Assembly: GCF_002080435.1 (NCBI RefSeq)
Contig: NZ_CP020539.1
Coordinates: 496,001-560,000 of the forward strand
Origin: Sphingobium herbicidovorans
GTDB lineage: Bacteria > Pseudomonadota > Alphaproteobacteria > Sphingomonadales > Sphingomonadaceae
Direction of reading: 5' to 3'
Length of the DNA: 64,000 nucleotides
Position numbers and translations under genes: made by a program. Positions 26,620 through 36,704 of the stretch are shown here, piece after piece. The notes beneath the pieces were generated by a model. That model saw nothing but the letters and a program-made list of their open reading frames with translations, was not told the DNA's origin and ran no database searches. The first letter of the stretch is position 1. Every line of letters starts with the position of its first letter.

Positions 26620-27619
26620 CCGTACCCCTCCAACATTGCCGACGCTCGTCCAGCGCTTCTTTCTGGATCATCTCGGTGAGCAGCGCGCGGTCAGCGCTCA
26701 GACCGTAGCGGCATATCGGGATACCTTGCGCCTGCTCCTCAACTACGCGGCCGTGGCACTCCATCGAACGCCCAGCGCTATCACGTTGCCCGATCTCGAC
26801 GCGCCGTTGTTGCTCGCCTTTCTCGACCATCTCGAGAAGGATCGAGGCAACAGCGTTCGAAGCCGCAACGCACGTCTCGCCGCGATCAGGACGTTCCTTA
26901 AATATGCATCGCATCACGACCTTGCGTCGCTAGCAACGATAGAACGGGCGCTGGCAATCCCCTTCAAGCGATTTGATCGATCAATGGTCGGGTTTTTGTC
27001 ACGGCCCGAGATCAGCGCCATTCTCGACGCACCTGACCGGCTTAGCTGGGCTGGACACCGCGACCGCGCCTTGTTCAGCATGATGTACAACACGGGCGCC
27101 CGCGTTTCCGAGATGATCGGCATGCGGTGCCGGGACGTTGTGCTTGAAGGTCAGCCCGCCGTGCATCTGCGTGGCAAGGGCCGCAAAGAACGCAGCGTGC
27201 CGCTCTGGCGTCTGACTGCCGCGCTCATCAGGTCCTGGCGCCGCCAGATCGGCGATCCCTCTGGGGATAGTTTCCTGTTTCCGAACCGAAGCGGCGGCCG
27301 CATGACCCGCTCGAACCTCACTCAGCGCTTGAACCTTGCCGTTGTGACCGCAGGTCGCAAGAATCCAAGTCTCCTTGACCGCCCGATCACACCCCATACG
27401 GTTCGGCACACAACAGCGATGCACCTGCTTCAATCGGGCGTCGATATCACCGTCATCGCCCTGTGGCTCGGTCATGAAGATACGGCCACGACGCATATGT
27501 ACGTCGAAGCCGATCTCGCGATGAAGGAACAGGCTCTGATGAAGCTGCAACCAAGCGCCGCCGCGCCGGGCCGCTTCCGAGCCTCGGACAATCTGATGAG
27601 CTTCCTGCAGTCGCTGTGA
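26612..27619 (+). CDS. ritC: Tyrosine recombinase RitC
   Basis: A 335-aa tyrosine recombinase. Catalytic strings are TGARVSEMIGMRCRDV, LRGKGRKERSVPLW (beta-hairpin Lys), PHTVRHTTAMHLLQSG and LGHEDTATTHMYVEAD. ATG 26612 overlaps ritB by 8 nt; it is preferred over the in-frame GTG- or CTG-type upstream codons. The three recombinases are presumably co-translated and act on the terminal repeats. Confidence 0.92.
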   Translation: MTDRTPPTLPTLVQRFFLDHLGEQRAVSAQTVAAYRDTLRLLLNYAAVALHRTPSAITLPDLDAPLLLAFLDHLEKDRGNSVRSRNARLAAIRTFLKYASHHDLASLATIERALAIPFKRFDRSMVGFLSRPEISAILDAPDRLSWAGHRDRALFSMMYNTGARVSEMIGMRCRDVVLEGQPAVHLRGKGRKERSVPLWRLTAALIRSWRRQIGDPSGDSFLFPNRSGGRMTRSNLTQRLNLAVVTAGRKNPSLLDRPITPHTVRHTTAMHLLQSGVDITVIALWLGHEDTATTHMYVEADLAMKEQALMKLQPSAAAPGRFRASDNLMSFLQSL

Positions 27620-27661
27620 TTATGTGAAGTTTATGGCTGCGGGTCTAGTGCAACAACTGGC

Positions 27662-27704
27662 CCCGCCGTTGGCACCTGCGCATAATCCGGCGCTTCGCAT
27701 AATT
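27662..27704 (-). repeat. RIT right terminal inverted repeat (43 bp)
   Basis: Exact reverse complement of 24274-24316. Just outside it, GGTTATG (27708-27714) and CATAACC (27724-27730) form a further inverted repeat around the junction to tnpC. Confidence 0.95.
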
Positions 27705-27960
27705 TCGGTTATGGAAAGGTATGCATAACCGTAAAAATGCCCTGTTCACAGGTCATGATCTGGGGGCTGAAAACTGGGCGACGTTCGCCAGCCTCATCGA
27801 AACCTGCAAACTGAGCGGTATCAACCCGCAGGCCTACCTCACCGACGTCCTCGCCCGTATCGTCCTGCGCGGCGACGCAGATCCGATCGATGATCTGCTC
27901 CCCTACAACTGGCTAGATAGCCGCGCCCCCGTCAGCGCCGTCATCGATCAGGCCGCCTAA
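27705..27960 (+). pseudogene. tnpC: IS66 TnpC, C-terminal fragment
   Basis: The frame reads HNRKNALFTGHDLGAENWAT, then ASLIETCKLSGINPQAYLTD and ends at a normal IS66 stop 31 nt inside the right terminus. This is the IS66_C domain. The open frame begins at ATG 27721, but that codon arose at the RIT junction. Confidence 0.9.
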
Positions 27961-27991
27961 CGCCTCCCAGTGGGAGTGTTTTAGCGCTTAC

Positions 27992-28099
27992 GGCTCACCC
28001 ATCTTTGCGAGATGATAAGCGGTCGAGCATCCGGCGATACCGCCGCCGATGATGACGACCTTGGCGCGCGATGGAACCGAAGGGGCAGTTGAGGACATA
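27992..28099 (-). pseudogene. FAD-dependent oxidoreductase, first 36 codons
   Basis: From ATG 28099 (AGGAA upstream) the minus strand reads MSSTAPSVPSRAKVVIIGGG followed by IAGCSTAYHLAKMGE. The GGGIAGCSTAYHL block is the FAD-binding Rossmann motif. It breaks at the IS66 target duplication and continues in frame at 21937 (PDVVLIERK), proving that both pieces were one gene. Confidence 0.9.
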
Positions 28100-28107
28100 T
28101 CAGATTC

Positions 28108-28889
28108 CTAGGTTCTGTTGACAAAGTTAGGTAGCCATTTGCGGATGGCTGCGAGATTGAGGAAGCTGGCGAAGGACAGCGCCGTTTTGTCGTAGCGTGT
28201 GGCGATGCGGCGCTGGTGCTTGAGGTAGCCAAACATGCGCTCGATGCGGTTGCGATCTCGATAGCGACGGAAATCGCATGGGATGTGCTCGCGTCGATTG
28301 GCCTTGGGCGGGATGATCGGCAGAATGCCGCGCATCAGCAGGTTCGAGCGCACAGCGTCGCCGTCATATCCCTTGTCTGCCAACAGAGCCTTGGGCTTGT
28401 TGAGCGGGAGCGCCATCAGATCATCGACGGCCCCGTAATCCGAGGCCTCGCCGCCGGTCAGGATAAAGCCGAGAGGGCGTCCTTGATTGTCACAGCGGGC
28501 GTGGACCTTGCACGTAAAGCCGCCGCGTGATCGACCAAAAGCCTCCTTATGAGTCCCCCTTTAGCGCCCGCTGCCGAAACATGGCCGCGAACTGTGGTGC
28601 TGTCGATCATGTGCTGCCAGTCGTCGGTCAACCCGAACTCGACCAGCGTTGCCAGGATCGCATCCCAGACCCCTTGCTCGGCCCAGCGCCGGAACCGGAC
28701 GTAGACCGAGTTCCACTTGCCGTAGCGCTCGTGCATGTCGCGCCAGGGACAGCCAAGCCGCAGCACGTGAAGCATGCCATTGAGAAAGCGCCGATTGTCG
28801 TGGGCTGGACGGGACTTGCGCCCTCGCTCGGAGGGCAGCAGAACCTCGATCACACCCCAATCTTCGTCCGTCAGGTCTCCACGCGCCAT
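28108..28889 (-). CDS. IS5-family transposase made by programmed -1 frameshift
   Basis: Two frames overlap. The first runs from ATG 28889 (MARGDLTDEDWGVIEVLLPS, later DDWQHMIDSTTVRGH) to about 28558. The second carries LLADKGYDGDAVRSNLL and RRYRDRNRIERMFGYLKHQR to 28108. At 28556-28563 the minus strand has AAAGGGGG, a plausible slippery run. The combined 782-nt length needs one -1 slip to give 260 residues with the DDE triad. The TAG stop codon uses the TA of the target duplication outside the element. Confidence 0.85.
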
Positions 28890-28960
28890 ACTGCTCCCCG
28901 CAAAGAGCAGCCTTGAATCAGAGTTCAGCGCTTTTGGGAATCCACTTTGTCAACAGGACC
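28111..28960 (-). mobile_element. IS5-family (IS427-group-like) element
   Basis: An 850-bp unit. Ends GGTTCTGTTGACAAAGT at 28111 and GGTCCTGTTGACAAAGT (minus strand) at 28960 differ at one position. TA flanks both sides (28109-28110 and 28961-28962), the expected 2-bp target duplication. It sits 11 bp upstream of the FAD oxidoreductase start, so it also separated that gene from its promoter. Confidence 0.93.
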
Positions 28961-29052
28961 TAATGCGACTTCGTTGTCAACCAAACTATCTTATCATGTC
29001 CGGGGATGCAAACGGAAAATGCTGTCGTCTGCTTCCTGTTCGACGCGACGTC

Positions 29053-29718
29053 TTACTTGTCTTTAAGCGCCAGATCGCTGTCGGGCTGCAGGTCGGGATG
29101 CGCGGCAGCGACATCCGGCCGTTCCCCAAGGCGCGCCGCCACTGCCAGAATTTTTGGGAACGCGTCCAGCGCCACGCGGAACCGCTCTGCCGAATAGACT
29201 TGGGGAACGAGGTGGCAATCAGCCATCGTGATCGTGTCGCCGAACGAATAACGTCCGCCATGATGGCTGATCATGGCTTCAAGGGCGGTAAATCCCTCCA
29301 CGATCCAATGGCTGATCCAGCCGCTGACAGCGGCTTCGTCGGCATCGAATTCAGACCGCAGGCGGTTGAGGACGCGCAGATTGTTGAGAGGATGAACGTC
29401 GCAAGCGATGAGCAGGGACATGGCGCGCACGATAGCCCGGTCGTTGGGGATGCCGGGGAGGAGAGGGGGATGCGGCCAGCTTTCCTCCAGCCATTCCAGG
29501 ATCGCCGTCGATTGCGTGAGCACCGCGGATTCAGTTTCCAGCGCGGGGACCAAGCCTTGCGGGTTGAGCTTGCGATAGTCCTCCGATCGTTGCGCGCCGG
29601 TGCTCAGGTCAAGTGATTCCTGCCGGTACTCCACGCCCTTGACGTTAAGTGCGATCCGCGTCCGATAGCTTGTGCCCGACCGCCAATAGCCGTGCAGGAC
29701 TAGCGGCGCCGGGCTCAT
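29053..29718 (-). CDS. maiA: Maleylacetoacetate isomerase (zeta-class GST)
   Basis: A 221-aa protein. The N-terminal thioredoxin-like domain has the zeta-class signature YWRSGTSYRTRIALN (usual SSCSWRVRIAL; here SGTSYR) and NPQGLVPALE, then STAILEWLEE. The helical C-terminal half includes TMADCHLVPQVY. It isomerises maleylacetoacetate to fumarylacetoacetate using glutathione. ATG 29718 overlaps the fahA TGA (ATGA), fixing the start. Last gene of the homogentisate operon. Confidence 0.93.
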   Translation of the reverse strand: MSPAPLVLHGYWRSGTSYRTRIALNVKGVEYRQESLDLSTGAQRSEDYRKLNPQGLVPALETESAVLTQSTAILEWLEESWPHPPLLPGIPNDRAIVRAMSLLIACDVHPLNNLRVLNRLRSEFDADEAAVSGWISHWIVEGFTALEAMISHHGGRYSFGDTITMADCHLVPQVYSAERFRVALDAFPKILAVAARLGERPDVAAAHPDLQPDSDLALKDK

Positions 29719-31010
29719 CCTACGATCCTGGCGCGGCATTCGCCAAAGCCGATGCTTCTATATCCTTCGGCCTCCGCCGATGCCTTCATCAATATCTCAT
29801 CCCCGTCCTGCAGGAAGGTCCGGCTTTCACCGTTCGGCAGATTGATGGGGGTTTTGCCGCCTTCGGTCAGTTCCAGCAGGCTGCCGAAACTGTCTTTACT
29901 CGGCCCGGACAGCGTGCCGGTGCCCAGAAGATCTCCGGTCTGCATGTTGCATCCGTTGACCGCGTGGTGGGTGACCAGCTGCGCGACGGTCCAGTACATG
30001 CTGCGCATCTCGCCGCGGCTCAGCCGGGCGGGCGCATGGCCGGCGGCGCGCATCGCAGCGGTTGAAAGATATACCTCCATTATCACCGAATAGGCGCCCT
30101 TCGCCTGATCCCCCGCATCGAACAAATAGGGGAGGGGCTCCGGATCGCCTTCCGGCCGAGGCGGTTGAGCGATGCGGAAAGGCGCAAGCGCCGCGCTCGT
30201 TACAAGCCATGGCGAAACGGTCGAATGGAAGTTCTTGGCCAAAAAGGGTCCAAGCGGCTGATATTCCCATGCCTGCAGGTCGCGGGCGGACCAATCGTTC
30301 AGGATTGAAAGGCCTGCAACATGACGTTGCGCGTCGGAAATCCCTATGGGTTGCCCCAATTCATTGCCTTCGCCGAGCCAGATCGCCATCTCAAGCTCAT
30401 AGTCCAGCCATTGGCTAGGCCCGAAGATGGGCGCATCGGCATCAGGCATCTTGCGCTGGCCATGAGGGCAAACCACGGTCCCCCCGCTCGGCCGGACGGA
30501 AGAAGCGCGTCCATGATAGCCGATGGGGACATATTTATAGTTGGGCAGGAGCGGATTGTCTGGCCGGAACAGGCGGCCAACATTTTCCGCGTGGTGAATC
30601 CCGGTATAGAAGTCGGTATAATCGCCGATGGCAAACGGCAACTGCAGCGAGCAGTCCGTTGCGGCGTAGAGATGCGGGGTCAGCTTCGCCCTGGACTCGC
30701 TATTTGTGAGCAGATCGAACAACGCACTCCGCAAGGCATCGGCCATGGCATTGCCCGACGCGAACAGCGGGTTGAGCGTCGATGCCGTCGCAAGCTGCGC
30801 AGCGGCCTTCGCCTGCCCATGCAGGTCTGCGGCAAGCGCGCTGACATCCAGGATCCAGTCGCCGATTGCTACGCCGACCCGCGCCTGATCGCTGGGGTCC
30901 CGCTTGAATATGCCGAAAGGCAGATTCTGTACCGGAAACTGATCATGGCTGTCGGCGCCTTCCACCCAACTTGTGGCGCGCGGGTCATGGGTTTTGTCGA
31001 TCATTGTCAT
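29715..31010 (-). CDS. fahA: Fumarylacetoacetase
   Basis: A 431-aa protein with the N-terminal FAH domain ([10 protein letters not shown]) and catalytic domain: [20 protein letters not shown] contains the metal- and base-supplying Asp/His set. [40 protein letters not shown] and the end [11 protein letters not shown] are also typical. It hydrolyses fumarylacetoacetate to fumarate and acetoacetate. ATG 31010 overlaps the hmgA stop by ATGA. Confidence 0.96.
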   Translation of the reverse strand: MTMIDKTHDPRATSWVEGADSHDQFPVQNLPFGIFKRDPSDQARVGVAIGDWILDVSALAADLHGQAKAAAQLATASTLNPLFASGNAMADALRSALFDLLTNSESRAKLTPHLYAATDCSLQLPFAIGDYTDFYTGIHHAENVGRLFRPDNPLLPNYKYVPIGYHGRASSVRPSGGTVVCPHGQRKMPDADAPIFGPSQWLDYELEMAIWLGEGNELGQPIGISDAQRHVAGLSILNDWSARDLQAWEYQPLGPFLAKNFHSTVSPWLVTSAALAPFRIAQPPRPEGDPEPLPYLFDAGDQAKGAYSVIMEVYLSTAAMRAAGHAPARLSRGEMRSMYWTVAQLVTHHAVNGCNMQTGDLLGTGTLSGPSKDSFGSLLELTEGGKTPINLPNGESRTFLQDGDEILMKASAEAEGYRSIGFGECRARIVG

Positions 31011-32296
31011 AGTGGAAGCTGTGCCTTCACGAAACCATCCCAGCAGTTATCATAATCATCCTGCTTTTCTGGTATTGCCATTGCATGCGCCGTTGGCCTT
31101 ATGACCCAGCGGCTTTCGAACATGAACGCCAGCGTGCCGTCGATCTTCAACGGCGCCAGCTCGGCTTCCATGGCGGCGCGCGTCGATACGGCGTCCGGCC
31201 CATGCGCGTTCATCTGGTTGTGGAGGCTCGCCCCGCCAGGCGTAAAGCCACCGCCTTCCTTGGCGTCATAGACGCCGTGGATCAGCCCCATAAACTCGCT
31301 CATGATATTGCGGTGGAACCAGGGCGGGCGAAACGTGTCTTCGGCGACCATCCAGCGGGGCGGGAAGATCACGAAGTCGCAATTTGCGGTTCCGGCAATT
31401 TCGCTTGGGCTGGTCAGCACGGTAAAGATGGACGGGTCGGGATGGTCGAAGCTGATGGTGCCGATCGTGTTGAAGCGGGCAAGGTCGTAACGGCATGGCG
31501 CCGTGTTGCCGTGCCACGCGACGACGTCAAAAGGCGAGTGATCGAGCATCGTTCGCCACAGCCGCCCTTGAAACTTCTGGATGAACTCGACCTCCGCCTC
31601 GACGTCTTCATACCAGGCAACGGGCGTTTCGAAATCGCGGGGATTGGCAAGTCCGTTGGAGCCGATCGGCCCCAGGTCGGGCAACTGGAAATGCGCCCCG
31701 TAATTCTCGCAAACATAGCCGCGCGACGGCCCGTCCAGTTCAACCGAAAAGCGCAGGCCCCGGGGAATGAGCGCGATATGACCCGGCGGGACGTCCATGC
31801 GCCCCATCTCGGTCTTGATATGCAGTGTCCCGATCTGGGGAGCGATCAGCAATTCGCCATCGCTCGATTGAAAGACGCGTCGATCCATCGACCTGTTGGC
31901 CGCGTAAACATGGACGGCGATGCCTGCGCCGGTGCCAACATCGCCATTGCCCCCGTAGGTGACGAGTCCTTCCACCCAATCCAGCGAGCCGTCGGGCATG
32001 GGCAGCGGGTCCCAACGCAGTCGGTCGGGGCTGACGGGCGCGTCGGTGAACGGCGCGCTCGCGAGACGCGGGGCCAGATCTATCGGCTCGAACGGCGCAT
32101 GCGCCGCCATCGGGCGCATCCGATACAACCATGAACGGCGGTTCTGGACCCGTGGCATCGTGAATGCCGTTGTGGAGAATTGCTCCGCATAAAGGCCGTA
32201 CGATGGACGTTGCGGGCTGTTCTGCCCCACCGGCAGGGCGCCCGGCACCGCCTCGGTTGCAAAATGGTTCAGAAAGCCGGTTTGATATTGTGTCAC
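31007..32296 (-). CDS. hmgA: Homogentisate 1,2-dioxygenase
   Basis: A 429-aa protein of normal length. It begins [19 protein letters not shown] and carries the iron-ligand region in the C-terminal half ([20 protein letters not shown] and [18 protein letters not shown]). It opens the homogentisate ring to maleylacetoacetate using Fe(II) and O2, in tyrosine and phenylalanine breakdown. Its ATG 32296 overlaps the stop of the DUF2783 frame by ATGA. Confidence 0.97.
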   Translation of the reverse strand: MTQYQTGFLNHFATEAVPGALPVGQNSPQRPSYGLYAEQFSTTAFTMPRVQNRRSWLYRMRPMAAHAPFEPIDLAPRLASAPFTDAPVSPDRLRWDPLPMPDGSLDWVEGLVTYGGNGDVGTGAGIAVHVYAANRSMDRRVFQSSDGELLIAPQIGTLHIKTEMGRMDVPPGHIALIPRGLRFSVELDGPSRGYVCENYGAHFQLPDLGPIGSNGLANPRDFETPVAWYEDVEAEVEFIQKFQGRLWRTMLDHSPFDVVAWHGNTAPCRYDLARFNTIGTISFDHPDPSIFTVLTSPSEIAGTANCDFVIFPPRWMVAEDTFRPPWFHRNIMSEFMGLIHGVYDAKEGGGFTPGGASLHNQMNAHGPDAVSTRAAMEAELAPLKIDGTLAFMFESRWVIRPTAHAMAIPEKQDDYDNCWDGFVKAQLPL

Positions 32297-32489
32297 GATA
32301 GTTTCTCCCGCCCGGCGAGGCTCATGGCCTCCAACAGGATGTCTTGATGCCCGATATGATTGGCAAGCAGCAGAATGAGACGCGCATTGATCCGCGCCGA
32401 TTCTTCCTTGCTCCGATTGTCGTGCAGCGCGATCAGCCTGGCGTAGATCCCATCCAGGTCCGCCAGCTTTGGTTCGGTATCAGCTTCAT
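32293..32489 (-). pseudogene. DUF2783 small protein, apparently frameshifted near its start
   Basis: The frame ending at 32293 reads [20 protein letters not shown] and then [17 protein letters not shown], the DUF2783 pattern. Its stop overlaps hmgA by ATGA, so it is the operon's first gene. The obvious start, ATG 32489 with AGGGAG 8 nt upstream, is in another frame (MKLI...). Adding one base after MKL would restore [11 protein letters not shown]. Either a 1-nt deletion killed it, the assembly has an error here, or translation starts at a TTG further upstream. Function of the family is unknown. Confidence 0.7.
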
Positions 32490-32549
32490 GCTGTTGCTCC
32501 CTTCGCTCGCGCAAGGGCCGAAGCGACCGCTTCCGCGTCTGGCGACTTC

Positions 32550-32654
32550 CACTGGGCGGCCCCCGACCTTTTCGATGCATGCGCGGAGAAACTTCATCTC
32601 GTCGGCCTTGGTATCGGCGGTCCCGATTACCAAAACGGTGGATCGTTCAGTCAT
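32550..32654 (-). pseudogene. N-terminal stump of a Tm-1-like (UPF0261) protein
   Basis: From ATG 32654 (AGAGG upstream) the frame reads MTERSTVLVIGTADTKADEM followed by KFLRACIEKVGGRPVEV, the start of Tm-1-like ATP-binding-domain proteins. After about 35 residues similarity is lost and the frame runs into the DUF2783 gene. A gene of about 400 codons has been deleted, joining its promoter region to the homogentisate operon. Confidence 0.7.
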
Positions 32655-32748
32655 TGTAGAACCTCTGCCTTTGAGCGGCAACGAAGTCGCAGCTTCTGCT
32701 TTCTGCGAGATAGCTACGAATTCCTCCTGCGTGCCTTATCTTTTTATT

Positions 32749-32761
32749 GATGATCGTCATC
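32749..32761. promoter_or_regulatory. Candidate operator upstream of the homogentisate operon
   Basis: GATGA-TCG-TCATC is a perfect 5+5 inverted repeat about 95 nt upstream of the Tm-1 stump start. It could be a target of the MarR regulator at 33604. Short motif, weak evidence. Confidence 0.3.
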
Positions 32762-32788
32762 CTATACTAAAATGGATTTCATCGCTGT

Positions 32789-33330
32789 TTAAAAGTTCAT
32801 GGAATTACGTTGGCTTGCGAGAATGATCGGTATTATAGTCAGAGCGGTAGCAGTCGCAAATATTCCAGACCCGATCATCACCGCAGGATAATTGCTGTTT
32901 GGCCCAAGTTGGGAAGCCGCAAAAGCTGGGCCAATCGCCAGACCAATATATTGTATCGGTATGGCGAACCGCAAAAGCCGCCCTCCCCCCCCGTGTCACG
33001 TGACGCTATGATACCCAGCAGGAGAGGCTGGCCCGCATTCCAGCAGAAGTGAAAAAGACCATTCAGGCCCAGAAACAGCGCATAGCTCTGGTCGATCGCG
33101 AACGCGAAGATCGACACGGCTCCGACGAGCAAGATTACAGCCGCTTGAAGAAGCACGATAGACAATGCGCCGGCAACGCCCGCAAATTGTGAGATCGAAA
33201 GAATGTGCGAGACCGCCAGACTCGTCAATACCTGCATCCCGCCCGATTAAAGCCATGTAGGTCCGAGCCGCAGCATAACCGATGAAGATAGCAGCACCGA
33301 CAGAACGGCAGAAAACCGGACAACGACTAC
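32789..33330 (-). pseudogene. MFS transporter, C-terminal remnant with homopolymer frameshift
   Basis: Two minus-strand frames carry parts of one membrane protein. SHILSISQFAGVAGALSIVL, FAFAIDQSYALFLGLNG and FCWNAGQPLLLGIIASRD lie upstream; FAIPIQYIGLAIGPAFAASQ and IGSGIFATATALTIIPIILA lie downstream. They meet at a run of eight Cs on the plus strand (8 Gs in the gene) near 32990, so one slipped base explains the break. Upstream, GAAIFIGYAAARTYMALIGR extends it to about 33300 in yet another frame. It is the last third of a transporter; substrate unknown. Confidence 0.7.
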
Positions 33331-33603
33331 AGCTTGATGTCGGTTACCGAGATATGTTCCGCTTCGCCGCTCACTTCCTTACGGTTCGGAAGTGAAAGAA
33401 CCAGCGGCAGACAGACTGCTGTGACAACTGCATGGGGTACGGGGGTAGGCCCGTTCAACCTTTCAACTCACTGCGCTTTGCTTTCCCGTCAGTGTAATTA
33501 CATGATCCTCATGCCGGCGAGCTTAAATCGATAAATTGATAACGCTCACGTAAAGATTTTGATACGGTAGCATAATGACGGGTTTGATTGCATGAGGACG
33601 CGC
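33331..33603. other. Intergenic region before the MarR gene
   Basis: About 270 nt without a supported gene. It contains AT-rich sequence (TTAAATCGATAAATTGATAACG near 33525) that could hold the MarR promoter or operator. No terminator or RNA gene recognised. Confidence 0.5.
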
Positions 33604-34089
33604 ATGGCGAAGCGGGCAGAAATCGACGAGGAAACAGAGCCGCGACTGCAGCTGGATGCATTTTTGCCGTTCGAGCTCGCGGTGATTGCCAACCGCATTT
33701 CGCAGATGATTGGCAATCTGATCAGTTCCAGCTTCGATCTTCAGGTGCCGGACTGGCGTATCCTCGTGACGCTGGACAGATATGGCCCGCTGCCGCCCAA
33801 CGAAGTGGCAGAAAAAACCGCGATGGACAAAGCGCGGGTCAGCCGTGCCCAGCGGCGGTTGAGCGATCTCAAACTGGTGTCCACAGCCGACGATCCCGAG
33901 GACGGACGGCGAAAGGTGCTGTCGCTGGAGGCGCTCGGCCATGAGGTCTGCCGCGAAATCATTCCGGAGGCGCTCGAAAAGGAAAGGCAGTTGCTCAACT
34001 GTCTTACTCCGGCTGAAGAAGTCGCCTTTCGGTCGATCCTGGCCAAGCTTCATACCTATACCGAAGGCATTACCTTCGAGGACACATGA
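33604..34089 (+). CDS. MarR-family regulator, possible homogentisate operon repressor
   Basis: A 161-aa MarR protein. Winged helix: VPDWRILVTLDRYGPLPPNE, then AMDKARVSRAQRRLSDLKLV with the wing DDPEDGRRKVLSL. ATG 33604 has GAGGA 6 nt upstream; ATG 33592 lacks a site. HmgR-type repressors of homogentisate operons in other Proteobacteria belong to IclR, but MarR types next to hmgA are common in sphingomonads and related groups. The role is inferred from position, with the MFS remnant between. Confidence 0.82.
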   Translation: MAKRAEIDEETEPRLQLDAFLPFELAVIANRISQMIGNLISSSFDLQVPDWRILVTLDRYGPLPPNEVAEKTAMDKARVSRAQRRLSDLKLVSTADDPEDGRRKVLSLEALGHEVCREIIPEALEKERQLLNCLTPAEEVAFRSILAKLHTYTEGITFEDT

Positions 34090-34092
34090 ACT

Positions 34093-34989
34093 CTAGCCTT
34101 CCGACTTGGGTCGGCTCATCGCCGGTCCCAGTTCCCGACGCAGGGCCTCTAAAGCCTGCTGCACTTTGGGCAGTAGATGGCGACGCTGGGGATAGACAGC
34201 CCATATCGGCTCGTCGTCTGGCTGCATGTCCTCCAGCAGCAGTTCAACCATGCCATGCTTGAGAAACGGCAATATGTAGAAGTCGGGCAACTGGCAGATC
34301 CCCAGGCCTGACACACATGCCTCGATGACGGCGTGACCGCTGTTGCATCGAAAGCGGCCGTTGGGCCGATGGACGACTTCCTGAGCGCCCACCTTGAAGT
34401 GCCAGGTGGCCGCCGTTCCGGCAATGCACTCATGATTGTCCAACGCTTCGACCGAGGCGGGGCGGCCTGCTGATGCCAGATAGCTAGGCGCGGCACATGT
34501 ATACACCGTGCGCGAGGCTACCCGTGTCGCAATCAACCGCTGGTCGGAAATTTCCCCGGTCCGAATAGCCAGGTCGAAACCTTCCGCGATCAGGTCCACC
34601 ACCCTGTTGGACAGATCGATCGACAGCGAAAGCTTGGGATGCTGCATGGCGAACCGGCGCAGGATCGGCGCCAGGAACCTTTCGCCCATGGCAGTTGAAC
34701 ATGTCACGCGCAGCTGACCTTGTGGCTCGTTCTGCTCCCCTATGAGGGCGATGGCTTCGTCTCGTTCCTGCACGATACGCTCGCAGCGCTCCAGAAACAC
34801 TCGCCCTGTGTCGGTCAATTTCACCGTCCTGGTCGTGCGATTGAACAACTGGGCCTGCACACGCTGCTCCAGCGCCATGATCGAACGGCTGACATGTGTC
34901 GTCGACATGCCCAGCGCCCTGGCGCCCAACGTGAAGGAGCCCGCGGTAGCAACGCTGATGAACTCGTCGATCCCATCCCACTTCGACAT
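34093..34989 (-). CDS. LysR-family transcriptional regulator
   Basis: A 298-aa LysR regulator starting at ATG 34989 ([20 protein letters not shown]). The helix-turn-helix reads [20 protein letters not shown]. The effector domain follows from about residue 90. It is divergent from the formaldehyde dehydrogenase gene over 168 nt, so it may control that operon. The 3' end lies 3 nt from the convergent MarR gene, leaving no room for a terminator. Confidence 0.9.
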   Translation of the reverse strand: MSKWDGIDEFISVATAGSFTLGARALGMSTTHVSRSIMALEQRVQAQLFNRTTRTVKLTDTGRVFLERCERIVQERDEAIALIGEQNEPQGQLRVTCSTAMGERFLAPILRRFAMQHPKLSLSIDLSNRVVDLIAEGFDLAIRTGEISDQRLIATRVASRTVYTCAAPSYLASAGRPASVEALDNHECIAGTAATWHFKVGAQEVVHRPNGRFRCNSGHAVIEACVSGLGICQLPDFYILPFLKHGMVELLLEDMQPDDEPIWAVYPQRRHLLPKVQQALEALRRELGPAMSRPKSEG

Positions 34990-35157
34990 GATTATCCCAA
35001 ATATGAAATAATGATTTTCCAAAACAGCATATTATCACGCAGTTGGAATAGGACTAGAGTGTTTTCTCAAAGGTGGAATCATTCGGTAGTTCGCACACCG
35101 CCGCACAGCCGAACCTCCAAACCCCATCCGGCAATTTTTGATGGCAAGGAACAAGCA

Positions 35158-36270
<1,113 letters not shown>

Positions 36271-36300
36271 AAGCTTTATATTGACGAGAGGAAAAATATC

Positions 36301-36702
36301 ATGGCAGTCATTTCCGGTGACGGCGTCTTTTCGCATACCTGCGTGGGCGCCGCCGACCTTGCAGCTTCCGCGGCCTTCTACGACGCGGCAATGGCGCCGC
36401 TGGGCGTCAAGAACCTTGGGCCCTTCGGCGAGAACATCATTCTCTACGGCAAGGACAAGCCAGCTCTGCTGGTCATGCGTCCGGGCAATGGCGAAGCGCC
36501 ATCCAGTAACGGCGTGACCATCGGTTTTGCGGCAGCGGCTACCGATCAGGTCGATGCCTTCCATGCGGCCGGCATCGCCGCCGGTGGCGCCTGCGAAGGT
36601 GAAGCCGGTCCCCGTGGCCATCTTCCCGGCGCCTATGCTGCCTATCTGCGCGATCCGGCAGGCAACAAGATTTGCGCCTATACCTTCACGGACGGCAACT
36701 GA
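36301..36702 (+). CDS. VOC (glyoxalase/bleomycin-resistance) family protein
   Basis: A 133-aa single-domain VOC protein (HTCVGAADLAASAAFYDAAM, then GPRGHLPGAYAAYLRDPAGN and KICAYTF). The metal-binding His/Glu pattern is partly present. It lies between adhC and fghA, 30 nt after the first and 2 nt before the second start, so it is cotranscribed. A similar VOC gene between these two genes occurs in other Proteobacteria. Its substrate is unknown; a glutathione adduct is a reasonable guess. Confidence 0.85.
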   Translation: MAVISGDGVFSHTCVGAADLAASAAFYDAAMAPLGVKNLGPFGENIILYGKDKPALLVMRPGNGEAPSSNGVTIGFAAAATDQVDAFHAAGIAAGGACEGEAGPRGHLPGAYAAYLRDPAGNKICAYTFTDGN

Positions 36703-36704
36703 CG

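Larger units (their letters stand above)
24274..27704 (+). mobile_element. Recombinase-In-Trio (RIT) element, complete
   Basis: A 3,431-bp unit bounded by perfect 43-bp inverted repeats (24274-24316 and 27662-27704). It contains three overlapping tyrosine recombinase genes in one direction, which defines RIT elements. It is inserted in the IS66 tnpC gene between the codons for LQR and RKNALF. All three recombinases look intact, so the element may still be active. Confidence 0.93.
21938..27991 (+). mobile_element. IS66-family element, interrupted by an IS110-type remnant and a RIT element
   Basis: The termini are GTAAGCGCGAAAAC at 21938 and its inverted counterpart ending at 27991 (GTAAGCGCTAAAAC on the minus strand), the standard IS66 GTAAGCG end. 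The 8-bp direct repeat GGCTCACC flanks it at 21930-21937 and 27992-27999, the expected IS66 target duplication. Inside are tnpA, tnpB and three separated pieces of tnpC. The element sits in a FAD oxidoreductase gene. Without its own passengers it would be roughly 2.5 kb. Confidence 0.93.

Noticed and set aside
34999..35040. ATAAT...ATTAT inverted repeat as a LysR operator
   Set aside because: AT-rich and short; it fits a T-N11-A pattern only loosely, so I did not list it as a feature.
34720..35157. In-frame extension of the class III dehydrogenase upstream of 35158
   Set aside because: It runs through the divergent promoter and the LysR gene; class III enzymes start at [10 protein letters not shown].
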